Shown: positions 13,017 through 24,435, counted from the first letter of the stretch. The stretch is DNA of 64,000 nucleotides from Pictodentalium vernedei (GCA_031216915.1 CM062296.1:453840287-453904286); one strand, 5' to 3'. Notes: a model not told the origin generated them from the letters alone. Numbers and translations are program-made.

Positions 13017-13374
13017 ATACAAGTGCACTTCATCCAGTCCCGGCTTTTACATTGTAAATACATACATGTAATATATTATGTATCCTGCTCGATGTCTATC
13101 TATTTGTGTATTTATTTCTCTCTGTTATTTTTTACATTGGTATTTCTGTTTATTTATATGGAAAATTGTACTTCCAATACAAATACGTTGAAAAGGATAA
13201 ATAAAAAAATCTTCAGAATTTTTTGAGTTGTTCCATTTTCACCTCACTCACAATTTCGCGAGTGCCTGATCCCGTGTTCTTGTGTCCTCGACCCACTTCA
13301 AAAATTTTCTCCTTTCTCTGGTACCTCAATATATGGAGGCCAAAACGTCTCGAGGCCAAAACGTCCCAGTACCG

Positions 13375-14239
13375 AGCCTGTTGGGTGGGGTGTATTAATG
13401 GAATTGTCAACAATTTATATGTCAAATCAAAAATGGTTGGTGTCAGCTATCTTTTTCAATGCAATGCAGAAAAATTTGATAACACCCATCTGGACACTAC
13501 ACCAAAGTTACATATAAAATTTGAAAAAGATTGGGTTCTGCTAATGGAATTATTATTGACAATTTATAGGCCAAATCCAGATGGCCACTGCCAACCATGT
13601 TTTTCAATAAAATTCAGAAAAATTTGATAGCTCCCATCTGGACATCACGCCAAAACTACATTTGAAATTTGAAAAAGATTAGTTGAGAGATGTGGCCTAC
13701 AAGATGTGCTAATGAAAATGTTGACAATTCAAATACCAATCCAAGATGGCTGCCGGCAGCCATATTTTTGAACAAAATTCAGCAAAAATACATAGCTCCC
13801 ATCTAGACATTGTCCCAAAGCAACATGTGAAATTAGGGACTGATCGGGTGAAAGCCACGGCCTGTAGGGTGTGCTAAACGAATTGTGAAACAATTTATAT
13901 CGCTCCCATCAAGACATTGCCCCAAAGCTACATATCAAGTTTGGGACAGATCGGGTGAAAGCTGCGGCCTGTAGGGTGGGCTAAAGGAATTGTGGACAAT
14001 CCATCATGACCACTGACAGTTATGTTTTTCAACAAAATTTTTTAAAAATCGATAGCTCCCATCTAGATATTGCCCCAAAGCCACATGAAATTTGGAACTG
14101 ATCAGATGGGAGCTATGGCTAGTAGGGTGTGCTAAAGGAATTGTGGATGGACAGATGTATGTACGGACGGACGTACGGATGGAGGAAGGATCACAGCCCA
14201 TCCCAATTGCTCATACTTGACTTTGTCAAGGTGAGCAAA
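13375..14239 (+). mobile_element. Tandem-unit array (family J), first copy
   Basis: About five units of 160-180 bp contain AATTGTTGACAATTTATA, CCAAGATGGCTGCCGGCAGC and CGATAGCTCCCATCTAGA. There is a GGACGGACGTACGG repeat near 14160 and a 3' hairpin TTGACTTTGTCAAGGTGAGC then AAA ending at 14239. The expected 5' partner (GCTCACCTTG) is not present, so the copy is truncated. Confidence 0.6.
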
Positions 14240-14319
14240 CAAAAACATATCTTCTGACAAATCATCTTTGTGCTCATTCTAATGAGAAGTCACATGATAT
14301 GGTTTGGATAAGTTCAATA

Positions 14320-14322
14320 CCC

Positions 14323-14353
<31 letters not shown>

Positions 14354-14361
14354 AAAAAAAA
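14320..14361. repeat. Homopolymer pair, 24 C then 18 A
   Basis: This uninterrupted C-run is followed directly by an A-run, between the end of a family J element and the coding-like relic. The lengths are likely to be variable and prone to sequencing error. Confidence 0.8.
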
Positions 14362-14389
14362 TTCAAAGTGTTTTTTCATTACTAAGTGT

Positions 14390-14640
14390 TAAAATCTAAG
14401 TGTACAGGTACTGGTGACCTCCCAATATATCACCATGCTGTCCTCAGAGGCCTCATTTACATACACTTGTAAATCATCCAAACAAAGATGTTATATTTCA
14501 AATATGGAATCATTTGGAGCAGACGTTTTAGAAATAGACAGAATGGCATTCACATCTGAGCTATCAGTTTTAACTTCAAGAGCCTTCGGCTTCTCATTTA
14601 ATATTATCCCTCCGCCAAAATTGATCGAGTTCAGTAATGA
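14390..14640 (-). pseudogene. Short coding-like relic of unknown origin
   Basis: On the minus strand one reading frame is open for about 80 codons with a single interruption, which is unusual for DNA this AT-rich. Readable stretches include NEKPKALEVKTDSSDVNAIL and VNEASEDSMVIYWEVTS. There is no start codon at its beginning and no family that I recognise. It is bounded by a (C)24(A)18 tract on one side and by the truncated 5' end of a family J element on the other. It may be a gene piece carried by a transposon or a remnant of an older insertion. The tract CTTTCTGTTTGGTTCAG just upstream resembles a splice acceptor but belongs to family J sequence. Confidence 0.4.
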
Positions 14641-15787
14641 AACTTGTCCAAGAATGGACTGAACCAAACAGAAAGATCCAGTAATGCCATGTCACTCACT
14701 TAAGTTTCCACAGAAAAGACATAACACTGAAGCTACAAATGAAATCTGAAAAAATCGGATGAGGAATGGGGCCTGCTGGGTGTACTAATAGAATTGTTGA
14801 CAATTTATATGTCAAATCCAAGATGGCCAGTGGCAGCTATCTCTTTCAACGGAACGCAGAAAAATTTGAGAGCTCCCATCTGGACATCATACTAAAGTTA
14901 AACATAAAATTTGAAAAAGATCGGGTGTGAGGAGCGGCCTGTAGGGTCTGCTAATGGAATTGTTGAGAATTTATCTCTCAAAGCTACAAATGAAATTTGA
15001 AAAAAGTTTGGTGAGAGATGCAGCTTGTAGGGTGACCTAATGGCATTGTTGACAATTAATAGGCCAAACCAAAGATGGACACTGGCAGCCATGTTTTTCA
15101 ACGAAATTCGAAAAAAATACATAGCTCCCATCTAGACATTGCCCCAAAGCAACATATGAAATTAGGGACTGATCGGGTGAGAGCCACGGCCTGTAGGGTG
15201 TGCTAAAGGAATTGTGAAACAATTTATATCGAAATCCAAGATGGCTGCTGGCAGCCATGTTTTTCAACAAAATTCTGAAAAATTCAATAACTCCCATCTA
15301 GACATCACACCAAAGCCACATATGAAATTTGAAAAAGATTGGGGAGAGATGCTGCCTGTAGAGTGTGCTAATGGAATTGTTGACAATTCATAGGCCAAAC
15401 CGAAGATAACACTGACGGCCATGTTTTTAAATGAAAATCTGGAAAAATCGATAGCTCCCATATAGACATTTCCCCAAAGCTACATATGAAATTTGGTACA
15501 GATCGGGTAAGAACTGTGACCTCTAGGGTGTGCTAAAGGAATTGTTGGACAATTTATATCAAAATCAAAGATGGCCACTGGTGGCCATGTTTTCCAACAA
15601 AATTTCGACAAAAATTGACAGCTCCCATCTAGATATTGTCCCAAAGCTACATAAGAAATTTGGAACTGATCAGGTGAGAGCTGTGGCCTGTAGGGTGTGC
15701 TAAAGGAATTGTGGATGGACAGACGGACATATGACGGATCACAACCCATCCCAATACCTCATACTTGACGTTGTCAAGTTGCACTAA
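14641..15787 (+). mobile_element. Tandem-unit array (family J), second copy
   Basis: It starts abruptly at AACTTGTCCAAGAATGGACT, a position corresponding to about 22 bp inside the intact 5' end of the copy at 15895. About six units follow, and it ends TTGACGTTGTCAAGTTGCAC then TAA. The junction at 14641 is with a coding-like relic. Confidence 0.6.
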
Positions 15788-15894
15788 AAATGACAGTTTG
15801 AATGTGTATGCTGTTCTGTATTTATTGCATGCCTACAAATTACTAAAAAATTATTAAAATCACAAATTATTGCCAAAAATTACCAAAACGTAAA

Positions 15895-16759
15895 TGAAAG
15901 TGTCAATGACACTGCAACTCAACTTGTCCAAGAAGGGACTGAACTAAATACAAAACTCCAGTAATGGTAAGTCACTCAATCAAGTTTCTACAAAAAAAAC
16001 CCCATCACACCAAAGCTACATATGAAACCTGAAAAAGATCGGGTTAGGGATGCGACCCGTAGGGTGAACTAATTGAAATGTTGACAATTGATATGCCAAA
16101 TCCAAGATGGCTGATGGTGGCCATGTTTTTCACCGAAATTCAGTAAAATTTGACAGCTCCCATGTAGACATCACACCAAAATTACATACTAAATTTGAAA
16201 AAAAATCAGGAGAGAAATGTGGCCTGTTGGGTGTACTAATGGAACTGTTGACAATTTACATGACAAATCCAAGACAAATTCACACAAATTTGATAGCACC
16301 CATCTAGCCATCACACCAAAGCTACATGTGAAATTTGAAAGAGATTGGGTGAGAGATGCGTCTTGTAGGGTGCGCCAATGGAATTGTTGACAATATATGG
16401 GACAAATTTATGATGGCCACTGGCGGCCATGTTTTTCAACAGAATTAGGAAATAATGCATAGCTTCAATCCTAAAGCCATATATGAAATATGGAACTAAC
16501 TGGGTGAGAGATGTGGACTGTAGGGCGTGCCAATGGAATTGTTGACAATTTATGTGCCAAATCCAAGATGGCTGAGGGCAGCCATGTTTTTAAACGAAAT
16601 TTGGAAAAATTTGGTAGCTCCAATCTGGACACCACACCAAAGCTACATACAAAATTTGAAACTGATCAAGTGAGAGATGTAACCTGCAGGGTGTTAAAAG
16701 AGAATTGTTGATAATTTTGATTTTCAACAAAATTTGAAAAAAGCAATAGCTCCCATTAG
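15895..16759 (+). mobile_element. Tandem-unit array (family J), third copy with intact 5' end
   Basis: The 5' end is TGAAAGTGTCAATGACACTG followed by CAACTCAACTTG, the same terminal hairpin as family III, although the body is of family J. About five units follow. The 3' part is lost near 16759, where a foldback element begins. Confidence 0.6.
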
Positions 16760-16779
16760 GGAAAAAAGAAAAGCATAGA

Positions 16780-16975
16780 CGTGCATTAAATACACAGAAC
16801 GACATACTTGTGTGAATGGGTTAATCGATATGGAACGAATGCCAGCACGGAAGAATAAAATGAGAGGCAGCAGACCTCGAGTTCTTATCCTTCCGCGATG
16901 GCACAAGTGCCATGTCGATTAACCCATTCACACATGAGTCGTTCTGTGTTTATTACATGCCTTCACATCTATAAA
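16780..16975. mobile_element. Palindromic MITE
   Basis: The left arm has AATACACAGAACGACATAC and TGTGAATGGGTTAATCGATA. The right arm has TCGATTAACCCATTCACACA and TCGTTCTGTGTTTATTACAT. The spacer holds GCACGGAAGAATAAAATGAG. One arm (GTTCTGTATTTATTGCATGC) recurs near 15812. Confidence 0.6.
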
Positions 16976-17992
16976 AAAAAACAATTATCAGAACGACGCG
17001 CAGCAACTCATTTGACAACTATCAACAAAAAGAACACATTTTACTGCCAACCAAATTTGTGAGGGCAACCTGTGTTACTATTTCATCTCCTGAGTTCCAA
17101 TGTGTTCTATGTGCCTCAACGATTTCCATTCTGCACATATGTGCAGAAAAAATTTTCATTTTCCATTTGGTTTAGTGTTGCTGTAGATGAGGATTACATA
17201 GAACAGGCGTGTAATAAAATACTTTTTAAGGTTTTGTATATTATCTATAGTTTTAAAACCTGAGGACTCAGTGCACCACTAAACCAGGCCTGGAAACAAC
17301 ACACAAATGATTGTTTATGTTACATGGGGGTTACATGCGTGAACACAGTTATGATAAAACACAGCATAAATTAACTTCCTAATCCTACCTGTTTTGTCAG
17401 TCAGATATAACAATCTTTCGAAACAAACTTGACACAAAGGTTGTGCATTCCATCCACATGACCAGAGTGGCATGCCTTTTACATCTTAACAAAATTTCCA
17501 TTAAAATAAATAGCAACAACTAATGTGAGATCTCGCACGTTAGTTGTTGCAATTTATTATGATAAAATAAATGTTTCTTGGCAAAAACACATTTTGCTTT
17601 GACAGTTCTGAATCGGCATATTAGTTTCCAGTATTCATTATGTGACTGAGCTGCAGATGCTTCTAAAGACGCATCTGCAACACAATCACAAAAGGTGTAC
17701 CTAGAGATCACCAAATATGGATGAACCAGGTTCAACCCACAGTAGCGAGTCAGTGTTGGTCAGGTGAATTCAACATTTTTCATTTCTGACCACTACGCTG
17801 TTTTGACCATCACTAATTCTTCATGGTGCCAAATTCGGCTTCACAGAGCAGCCCCATCTGATCTGTTATTGTTCAGCAATTGAAAATTCACTAAAGGGCC
17901 ATTGCTCTATGTCTGATCCCTTAACACCAAACAATACTCAGCCTTAGACTGAGGTAATACTTTAAATACCAAAACCAAACTGGAATGTTCAC

Positions 17993-18243
17993 TTAACCCT
18001 TTACCCAACATAATGGCAAAAACCAGCCAGGGCTATTCTAAAAAACTGCCAATTAATTTTCATTATTTTTTCATTTTTTATCTCAAAAACATAGGTTATG
18101 ACCCCTCATTGGAATGAGCTCATTGAGCTCATTCCAATGAGGGGCCATAACCTATGTTTTTTAGACAAAAAGTGAAAAAAATTGGTTGTTCAAGAATTTT
18201 TTTTGCAAGTGTCGTCTGTTTTCCATGTTAGGTAAAGGGTTAA
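17993..18243. mobile_element. TTAA-type palindromic MITE (family 1), best preserved copy
   Basis: This is a 251 bp foldback element bounded on both sides by TTAA. The left end reads TTAACCCTTTACCCAACA and the right end TGTTAGGTAAAGGGTTAA. The centre is a long stem of ACATAGGTTATGGCCCC type closing on GAGCTCATTGAGCTC at about 18117-18131. TTAA target duplication together with terminal repeats starting CCC is the pattern known for piggyBac-type elements, so mobilisation by a piggyBac transposase is inferred. No transposase is encoded. Confidence 0.75.
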
Positions 18244-19954
18244 AATCTTTGGTGATATATTTTTATTTCTTTTTGTTGGTGGGGAAAATTTATTTTTTGT
18301 TTTTTTGCCAAGGTACTGCAGTCAGCCAGTGCTAATTGATGGGTTTGACATTATCAGCCATCATAAGACTAGGATGTCTGTACAAAAATTCTCATTCAGT
18401 TTGATAGGAAATCAAACTCTTGTCACCAACCCCTGTATTCCCTCTCTCGAATCTGGCAGAACCTCTCAGAGGTTCGTGTTATAATTTGGGGCAGAGCTCT
18501 GACAAAATTTCAAAGTTACATTGCATTTCTAAAGACCATTGAAAAAAACCTCAATTTTTCAGTTTACAGAATATTCATTTGCAGAGCCATATTGACAACT
18601 TTGCAAGAGTGTTCACTGCCCACAAAAAATAATCTTCTTGTTCAAAGTGCAATATGAAACTCATCCTTAAATTAATAATTAACATAAATAATAATGATAA
18701 TTAATTAATTACTGTGATCATTAAAAAAGCCTCTTTCTCAATCAGTTTAGGATTTCAACTGACCTGCAATTGCTGTTCCAAACTGCTTTTGGCACTTCGG
18801 GGAATCTATAATTCATAAACACCAACAGACTGACAAAGCAAGCACTTTTAAAAAATCAAAATCCTAATTAAATCTGAAAATTAAAAGCTTATATATTAAT
18901 TGTGACAAAAAACTGTTGTACTTTTCAATGTCAAGCTCGAGTAATTATTCAGAAAAATGTTAGTTTCAAATACAATTAGTCAAAACATGAAAAGAAAACA
19001 ATTCTGATTTAAAAAGTATAGCAACAATCAAAATATAATAATCAAGGGAACCAATTCTGATTTCAAAAACATAGCAACAATCAAAATATAATAATTACAA
19101 GTAGAATTACATTTAACAGCCAAAGAATAACTTTGTAAAAAAAAACACATTTAGGCCACACAAAGTAGATGTTCTGTTTCTCAGGCCAAGTTTTGTACAA
19201 CTGCATGCGGGCGTTTTTTTATTTTATGTTTTATTTTTGCAATTATTTCTTTGCCAGCAGAAGTTCATATTCTTGGTTTATTTTATGTTTTAGGACTCAT
19301 AATCTACAGAATAGCAAGGGTGGTGGTGTATTTTGTCCCTTGGGTGCAACAAGGCTTTGCAATGCTAAAGCATTGCAAAGCCTTGTTGCACTTAAGGGAC
19401 AAATTTATCAATTTTATTAACTTGTGTAAAATATCAGACATAAACCATTTAATTTTTAGGCTTTCCCAAACCCAGTTTGGGAAAGACTCTTGTTATTCTT
19501 CTTTTTCAAAATTTTTCTTCTCTATTTTTCTTTAATTTTTTATTTTTTTAGGCTTTCCCAAACCCAGTTTAGGAAAGACTCTAGTTATTCTTCTTTTTCA
19601 AAATTTTTCTTCTCTATTTTTTTATTTTTATTTTATTTTTTTTTATAATTTTTTTTGTTTTTTAATTTTTTTTTTCCTCCCTGAATTTTGTCTGTTGAAC
19701 TGCTCAAAAACAAGCTGTACGATTTTGACCAAATTTTGCATACTTATGTAATGTGATAATTTCAAGTTGCTGCCTTGCATGGTCGGGACATAATTGGCGT
19801 ATATCCGACATTGTATCTGTTCAATTTGAATGTCAAATTAGCCAGATGACAGCTTTTTTGCCACCGGGTCGAGTTGTCAGTTGCTGCCAGGACGGTCTAA
19901 AATAAGCAGTTTAATGCAAAACTTCAGATTTCCTTCCTTGGTTTTTAAGCTTCT
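18244..19954. other. AT-rich stretch, no gene seen
   Basis: The T-rich segment 19440-19680 contains a repeated GGCTTTCCCAAACCCAGTTT (about 19459 and 19549). The palindrome at 19340-19395 is described with the one at 42715. No open frame has recognisable content. Confidence 0.4.
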
Positions 19955-19966
19955 AATGGTTAAGTG

Positions 19967-20318
19967 GGGGCGCGGTGGCTCAGTAGGTAGAGGTGCAGGC
20001 TGCAAGCCGAGAGGTCCTTGGTTCGAATCCCACCTGCGGCAACCGCGTTGTGTCCTTGGGCGAGACACTTCACCCCCATTGCCCACGTGGGGGCACGATG
20101 ACGCCGTGTACTAAGGCGTACTGCACGTTGATGGTACGCATGTCTTCAACCAATCTAACCCTGCCTGTGCTGCAGTGCGGAGTTACGATGTTGGGGAGCT
20201 GGCAGCTGCTCGTCGTTGCTCGGTGGTTCTCTCCGGGTACTCCGGCTTCCTCCAACGGTAAGACTGTCACGGTCATGATTAGCCATGGTGCATAAATATG
20301 TGACCTTAAACATCAATA
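19967..20318 (+). mobile_element. tRNA-derived SINE, complete, with target-site duplication
   Basis: This 352 bp retroposon has a polymerase III promoter in a tRNA-like head: A box TGGCTCAGTAGG at 19976-19987 and B box GGTTCGAATCC at 20020-20030. The central part holds the motif TGTCCTTGGGCGAGACACTT, of a kind found in several conserved SINE central domains. The tail is TGCATAAATATGTGACC followed by AACATCAATAA. It is flanked by a perfect 12 bp direct repeat, AATGGTTAAGTG (19955-19966 and 20319-20330), which shows LINE-mediated insertion and fixes both ends. It is not a functional tRNA gene, because the head has no proper anticodon-arm and acceptor pairing and continues into the SINE body. 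The SINE superfamily was not assigned. Confidence 0.85.
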
Positions 20319-20514
20319 AATGGTTAAGTGACTGCAAATGTCCTTCCATAGAGCTACAGTGCCAAATCATAATTATAGCATAATTATTTGTTTCAATGAA
20401 AACAAATGCATTAAAACAAGTAACTTGTAGTCAGTAAATGAAAAGAGTCTATACCAAACAACTTAACCAAGTGTTTGTAGAACCTATCTTTTCAGGCTTT
20501 CTGTAAGGAAAAAA

Positions 20515-20675
20515 ATGTTGAGGCCGGTAATGGGGAATTCAAGGATCCGATGGGGCGATCATGGCTGCCCCAAAAATGTTGAGGCCATTAATGGGGAATC
20601 CAAGGATCCGACAGGGCGACCATGGTCACACTGACAGATCCTTGGGTTCACCATTACTGGCCTCAAGATTTCATC
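20515..20675. mobile_element. Palindromic MITE with an internal duplication
   Basis: GTTGAGGCCGGTAATGGGGA occurs twice in direct order (about 20517 and 20577) and faces TTCACCATTACTGGCCTCAA at the right (about 20647-20666). GGATCCG and GGATCC blocks lie within. It has no coding capacity. Confidence 0.5.
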
Positions 20676-21245
20676 TGTCTAAAATGCATATCTGAGATGC
20701 CCACGTGGAGGAACTAGGCCTTGTGCACGTTAAAATGGCCATCCTTAGAGTGTACACAAAACTTACCAATGTGGGCCAATGGAACCCAACCCAAATCATG
20801 CGCGTATGCCATCTAACCCATCACCAGATCCTGTTGTTCTATAGTCAAGGTTATTGCAACGTGGTAAAATTGAGTCTGGTTGATTTGTTGCTGTTCTTTG
20901 TTCCCTATAATTCTCTCCTTTTGATGTGAGCCTTTTAAGTGTCTTTGATGCCTTAAGAGTACCTTTTGGATAGGGGAAATTCAGCTAAGGAAATAGGGCC
21001 ATTGATGGGATCCTGTGTGTCTGCATAGCGAAAACCCTGCTTCTGTGAGGAGGCATATTGATATTAAATCCTTTCTCTATCAAATCCATGGATATCAGGG
21101 ATTTAATACTCTTGAAATCATTGTTCTCACATTGCTTGTTATACAGGTAAGACTATAGGCTGTTGTATGGGGAAAAGCTGATATATAATTTGACTGGATG
21201 GTGACCATTGATCTCAATACTTATATTTATATTTAAAGTTACAAT

Positions 21246-21545
21246 TGGGCATGGTGGCTCAGTAGGTAGAAAGAGTTGCAGGCTACAAGCCAAGAGGTCC
21301 CAGGTTCAAATCCCATCAATGGCAAACATGTAGTGTCCTTGGGCAAGACACTTCACCTCCATTGCCCACGTGGCGGCATGGTGTACTAAGGCAAACTGCA
21401 CGTCGATGGAGCACCTGTCTTCAACCAATGCTAACCCTGCATGTGTGGAGTTGATATTTTAGAGAGCAGGCAGTTGCTCTCCATTGCTCGGTGGTTCGCT
21501 CTGGGTACTCTGGCTTCCTCCACCCGTAAAACTGTCATGACCGCA
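21246..21545 (+). mobile_element. tRNA-derived SINE, second and older copy
   Basis: The head starts GGGCATGGTGGCTC, with an A box at 21255-21266 and a B box GGTTCAAATCC at 21303-21313. The central TGTCCTTGGGCAAGACACTT is well kept. The tail (after ACTGTCATGACCG) runs into a second repeat at about 21545-21750 that also occurs at 61980-62105 and 62275-62425, so the true 3' end is not clear and no target duplication was found. Confidence 0.7.
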
Positions 21546-22216
21546 ATGTGGGGATAAAGTCAAGTCTAGTCAATAATTTATACCCATGTTGCCCATTGCA
21601 GAGGACTTCCACCCCAAGCATTGATGACTGGGTCCTATTTTACCAGTAGAACAGAGCTTGTTTACCACAGTAAACAAGCACGGCTTAATGTTCCAGGGTT
21701 CCCAGGGTAACTGATCTCTATACAACTGATCATTTTCAAGCCTCGCAATCATTGATCACTTTTTAAAGATTATATTAAATTAATATGTTGATAATGTACA
21801 CATTTTTCTTGTCAATTCAAATTGAATATTTACAATATATTTTAGTTATTACTGACAAAAAAAAACAAAACCAAATGCTGCGATTGGAAACCTGATATAG
21901 TGTTATTAGTTTTCAACACGGTAAATGCCATGATGTTTGATGAAGTGAAAGCTGTTAGACTGTGACTACAGTCACAGTGTAACAACTTTCAAGTCATAAA
22001 ACATCATGGACTAGGAGGAGTTACCACAATGACTTGATGCTTTCTTGGGAGGGGTGTGGTTAGGAGGGGGGGGGGGGGCAATTTGAGTGGCAATGTTTTT
22101 TGCTGACAGTTCAACACTCCAGTTAGAGAGATCAGTGGTCATTACTCAGTTGTGATCTGATCAAAATTCGCTATTTGCTTTTGTAATCAGAGAAATATGT
22201 ACAGAGTTTGTCACTA

Positions 22217-22599
22217 TTTATTTATTAAGGTTTAACAACACTTTAACAGCCAAGGTCATATCGTGTTGGTGACAGTTTTACAGGTGGAGGAAGCCGGAGA
22301 GAACCACCGAGCAACGACATGCAGCTGTCAGCTCCCCAACATTGTAATTCCGCACTGCAGCACAGGCAGGGTTAGATTGGATGAAGACATGCGCACCATC
22401 GACGTGCAGTACGCCATAGTACACAGCGTCATCGTGCTCCCATGTGGACAATCTGGGTTAAGTGCCTTGCTCAAGGACACAATGCAGGAGTCCGAATCGA
22501 TCGCTCAGAGGGTCATCCATCCAAGGATTAATGGGGCTCGACATTGCTTAATTTCGGTGATCTGACGAAAACCGGTTACCTCAATGCCACAGCACCCCT
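22217..22599 (-). mobile_element. 5S rRNA-derived SINE, complete, with target-site duplication
   Basis: Read from 22599 downward, the head matches 5S rRNA: ACCGGTTTTCGTCAGATCAC, then CGAAATTAAGCAATGTCGAG (box A region) and TTGGATGGATGACC (box C). After about 105 bp it passes into a body carrying TGTCCTTGAGCAAGGCACTT and further sequence shared with the tRNA-headed SINE at 19967. The tail ends in TTAATAAATAAATA. A perfect 13 bp direct repeat, GAGTTTGTCACTA, flanks it (22204-22216 and 22600-22612), so this is an insertion and not a 5S gene. SINEs with 5S heads form the known SINE3 class. Confidence 0.85.
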
Positions 22600-23039
22600 G
22601 AGTTTGTCACTAATGAAATTTGTAGAAGAACTCACAGATACAATATAGTTGGTTAAATTTGGAACTGTAGTATGGGAAATTTATGGCTGTAAACAATTAT
22701 TTTTTCGACAGAGTAGTGTAAGGAATTAAATTAATAATCAAAAATATTTTCAGGACTGTTTTTATGGATTTAAAAAAAAACAGTCCAAAAAGTCTTGTTT
22801 ACCACAAAAAGCGCTTCCTGGGTTTTTTTGCTAATATTATACTAGTAAAGTAGAATTTGTCTACCAAAGTACTATTTATGTCTATATCAGTTTCAGGACA
22901 CATCCACAACTAAAGTTGAGCTAAAAATAGTCATAAATACTAGATTTCCGACAATTCGATCATATTTTGCCCTTATAAATTAAGTAGTCAAATATTTAAA
23001 TGAAACAATGTCAGAAAAAAAAAATTAAGAACAAATCGT

Positions 23040-23450
23040 ACCCTGAGTTCCAATGTGTTTTATGTGCCAGTAGGCACATAGAACACATTGGAACTCGGGG
23101 GCACAAAATGTAAACAAAATACTGTTTACTCATTTCCTTAACAACCCAAGGGATGTAACTCTATCTGTTGCCTTCTGCGTTTGTTAAAACAAAACTGTTA
23201 TTCACGAATTTGGCCCCACTGATTACGGAGCTTGAGAAACGCATCCACAAATTTTTCTCCACCATGTTTCTACTGTGTTTCAGCCGGGACAAAAACGTTA
23301 TCTCTGTCAAGATGTACGATATATGGAGATTTAATACCTGGATATCTCATTTAAACACCTCACCTGCGGCTCAGTGTTTAAAAACCGATATTAAGGTATT
23401 AAATCTCAATATACCGTACATGCTGGCGGAGATAACTTATACTATCAAAT
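23040..23450. mobile_element. Two foldback elements
   Basis: AGTTCCAATGTGTTTTATGTG pairs with CACATAGAACACATTGGAACT around 23047-23096; a related single arm lies at 17093. A second palindrome runs from 23289 to 23445: GTTATCTCTGTCAAGATG and GATATATGGAGATTTAATAC face GTATTAAATCTCAATATACC and GGCGGAGATAAC. The 96-residue frame across the latter is an artefact. Confidence 0.55.
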
Positions 23451-23756
23451 TTTATTGAAATCTGAGGTCTGCTGTTCACCAATGAAATTAGAGGCAAAAT
23501 TCACCAAGGGGAAATAACTTCCTTAATTTTCACCAAATGATAAAGGTTAAAGAACTTGTCCAAGACATTGTTTATATAAAGTAACACTCCATAATTAATT
23601 AAAATCCAATAGCTACTGTTTGAGTTATCATGTAAACAGACTTCTGGATGAACAGAAAGATGGATGGATGGAAATATATCCTCATGGATGGAGCTCTTCC
23701 CTACTGTACAAGACAGTGGTAAGTTACTGTCATAATTCAGCAATTCGTTATACATT

Positions 23757-23955
23757 TAACCCTTTGAACATTAGTGGTTTGCCATGCCAGCTCAATGGCA
23801 GCAATTAGTTATTCATTATTTAGGGTAGACCAATCAATATTTTCAAAGTGCGGCTCCCAAGACTGCACGTTGAAAATACTGTTTGGTCTACCCCACACAT
23901 TAACTGAACAGCCATCCTATTTAATGACGTTATGACATACCATGTTCCTGGCTGG
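23757..23955 (+). mobile_element. Foldback element (family 6) with a TTAACCCTTTGAACA end
   Basis: It begins TTAACCCTTTGAACATTA, carries a central inverted pair TATTTTCAAAGTGC and GCACGTTGAAAATA at about 23839-23880, and ends near CATGTTCCTGG. The copy at 33066-33275 matches it in the opposite orientation. The CCCTTT-type end beside TTAA resembles family 1, but the body is different. Confidence 0.45.
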
Positions 23956-24435
23956 AAAAGCAGCTGCTTGGGTTCAAAGAGTTATGGTTTCTGGTGTTTG
24001 GTGGCAGTATTCCCTCAAAAATTCATATACTAACATTTTACGAGTGCAATTTACTCTCGTCTCTGATTTCGTGGGAGCTTATAACCACACCCGTCAATTT
24101 TGTTATTTCCAGCACTGCCACCATGGACTCTCGTCAGTTAGTCTATCCAGCACCAGCAAAAGGGCAAATATGTCGGGCTCTCATTGTTGCATTTTCTCTC
24201 TTATTGACTCGTCTGCCAAACAAGTCAATAGGAGAAAACGTGTGATAATGAGAACATAACATAGCTCAGATGAACTTGATTCATTTGTCACCCTGATTTA
24301 TGGGCTTTTTTCCTGACTGAATAGGCTTAGCAGCTGAACCCCCAAAATATTAATGATCGGAGGAAAGTTCGGCTGAATCTATTACAGCTTTTGTGGGGAG
24401 TGGTGTCTTACAAACTACTGCAGATTTTCTCAAAG

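Larger units (their letters stand above)
9300..13370. repeat. Region of roughly concentric inverted repeats with GACGATTCGTC-type phrases
   Basis: GGGACGTTTTGGCCTCCA (9320-9337) faces TGGAGGCCAAAACGTC (about 13333-13348). Sequence around 10610-11060 (GGGACGATGTGGGATTGAAA, ATATGTGTTTTTGAAAGC, GCATATTATCCTTAA) faces its complement at about 12165-12420. Between and around them are repeats of short phrases such as GACAATTCGTCGG, GACGATTTGTCG and GACGTTTCGTCG (10080-10190, 11595-11690) and GACTGTTCGCCC or GGGGCGAACAGTC (11850-11935, 12655-12722). No coding region was found. It could be one large foldback element or several nested ones. Confidence 0.45.

Noticed and set aside
17520-17735. Possible exon on the minus strand after TTGTGATTGTGTTGCAG
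   Set aside because: A good acceptor and about 50 open codons (EYWKLICRFRTVKAKCVF), but the stop lies in a palindrome (17512-17550), another palindrome overlaps the start, and no family is recognisable.
19967-20040. tRNA gene
   Set aside because: A and B boxes are present, but the sequence runs on into a SINE body and has flanking target duplications.
22500-22599. 5S rRNA gene
   Set aside because: The match covers the internal promoter region only, continues into a SINE body, and lies inside a 13 bp target duplication.
23941-24259. 105-residue plus-strand frame (begins MFLAGKAAAWVQ)
   Set aside because: The right half is a foldback (CTCATTGTTGCATTTTCTC facing GGAGAAAACGTGTGATAATG), and two overlapping frames are equally open.
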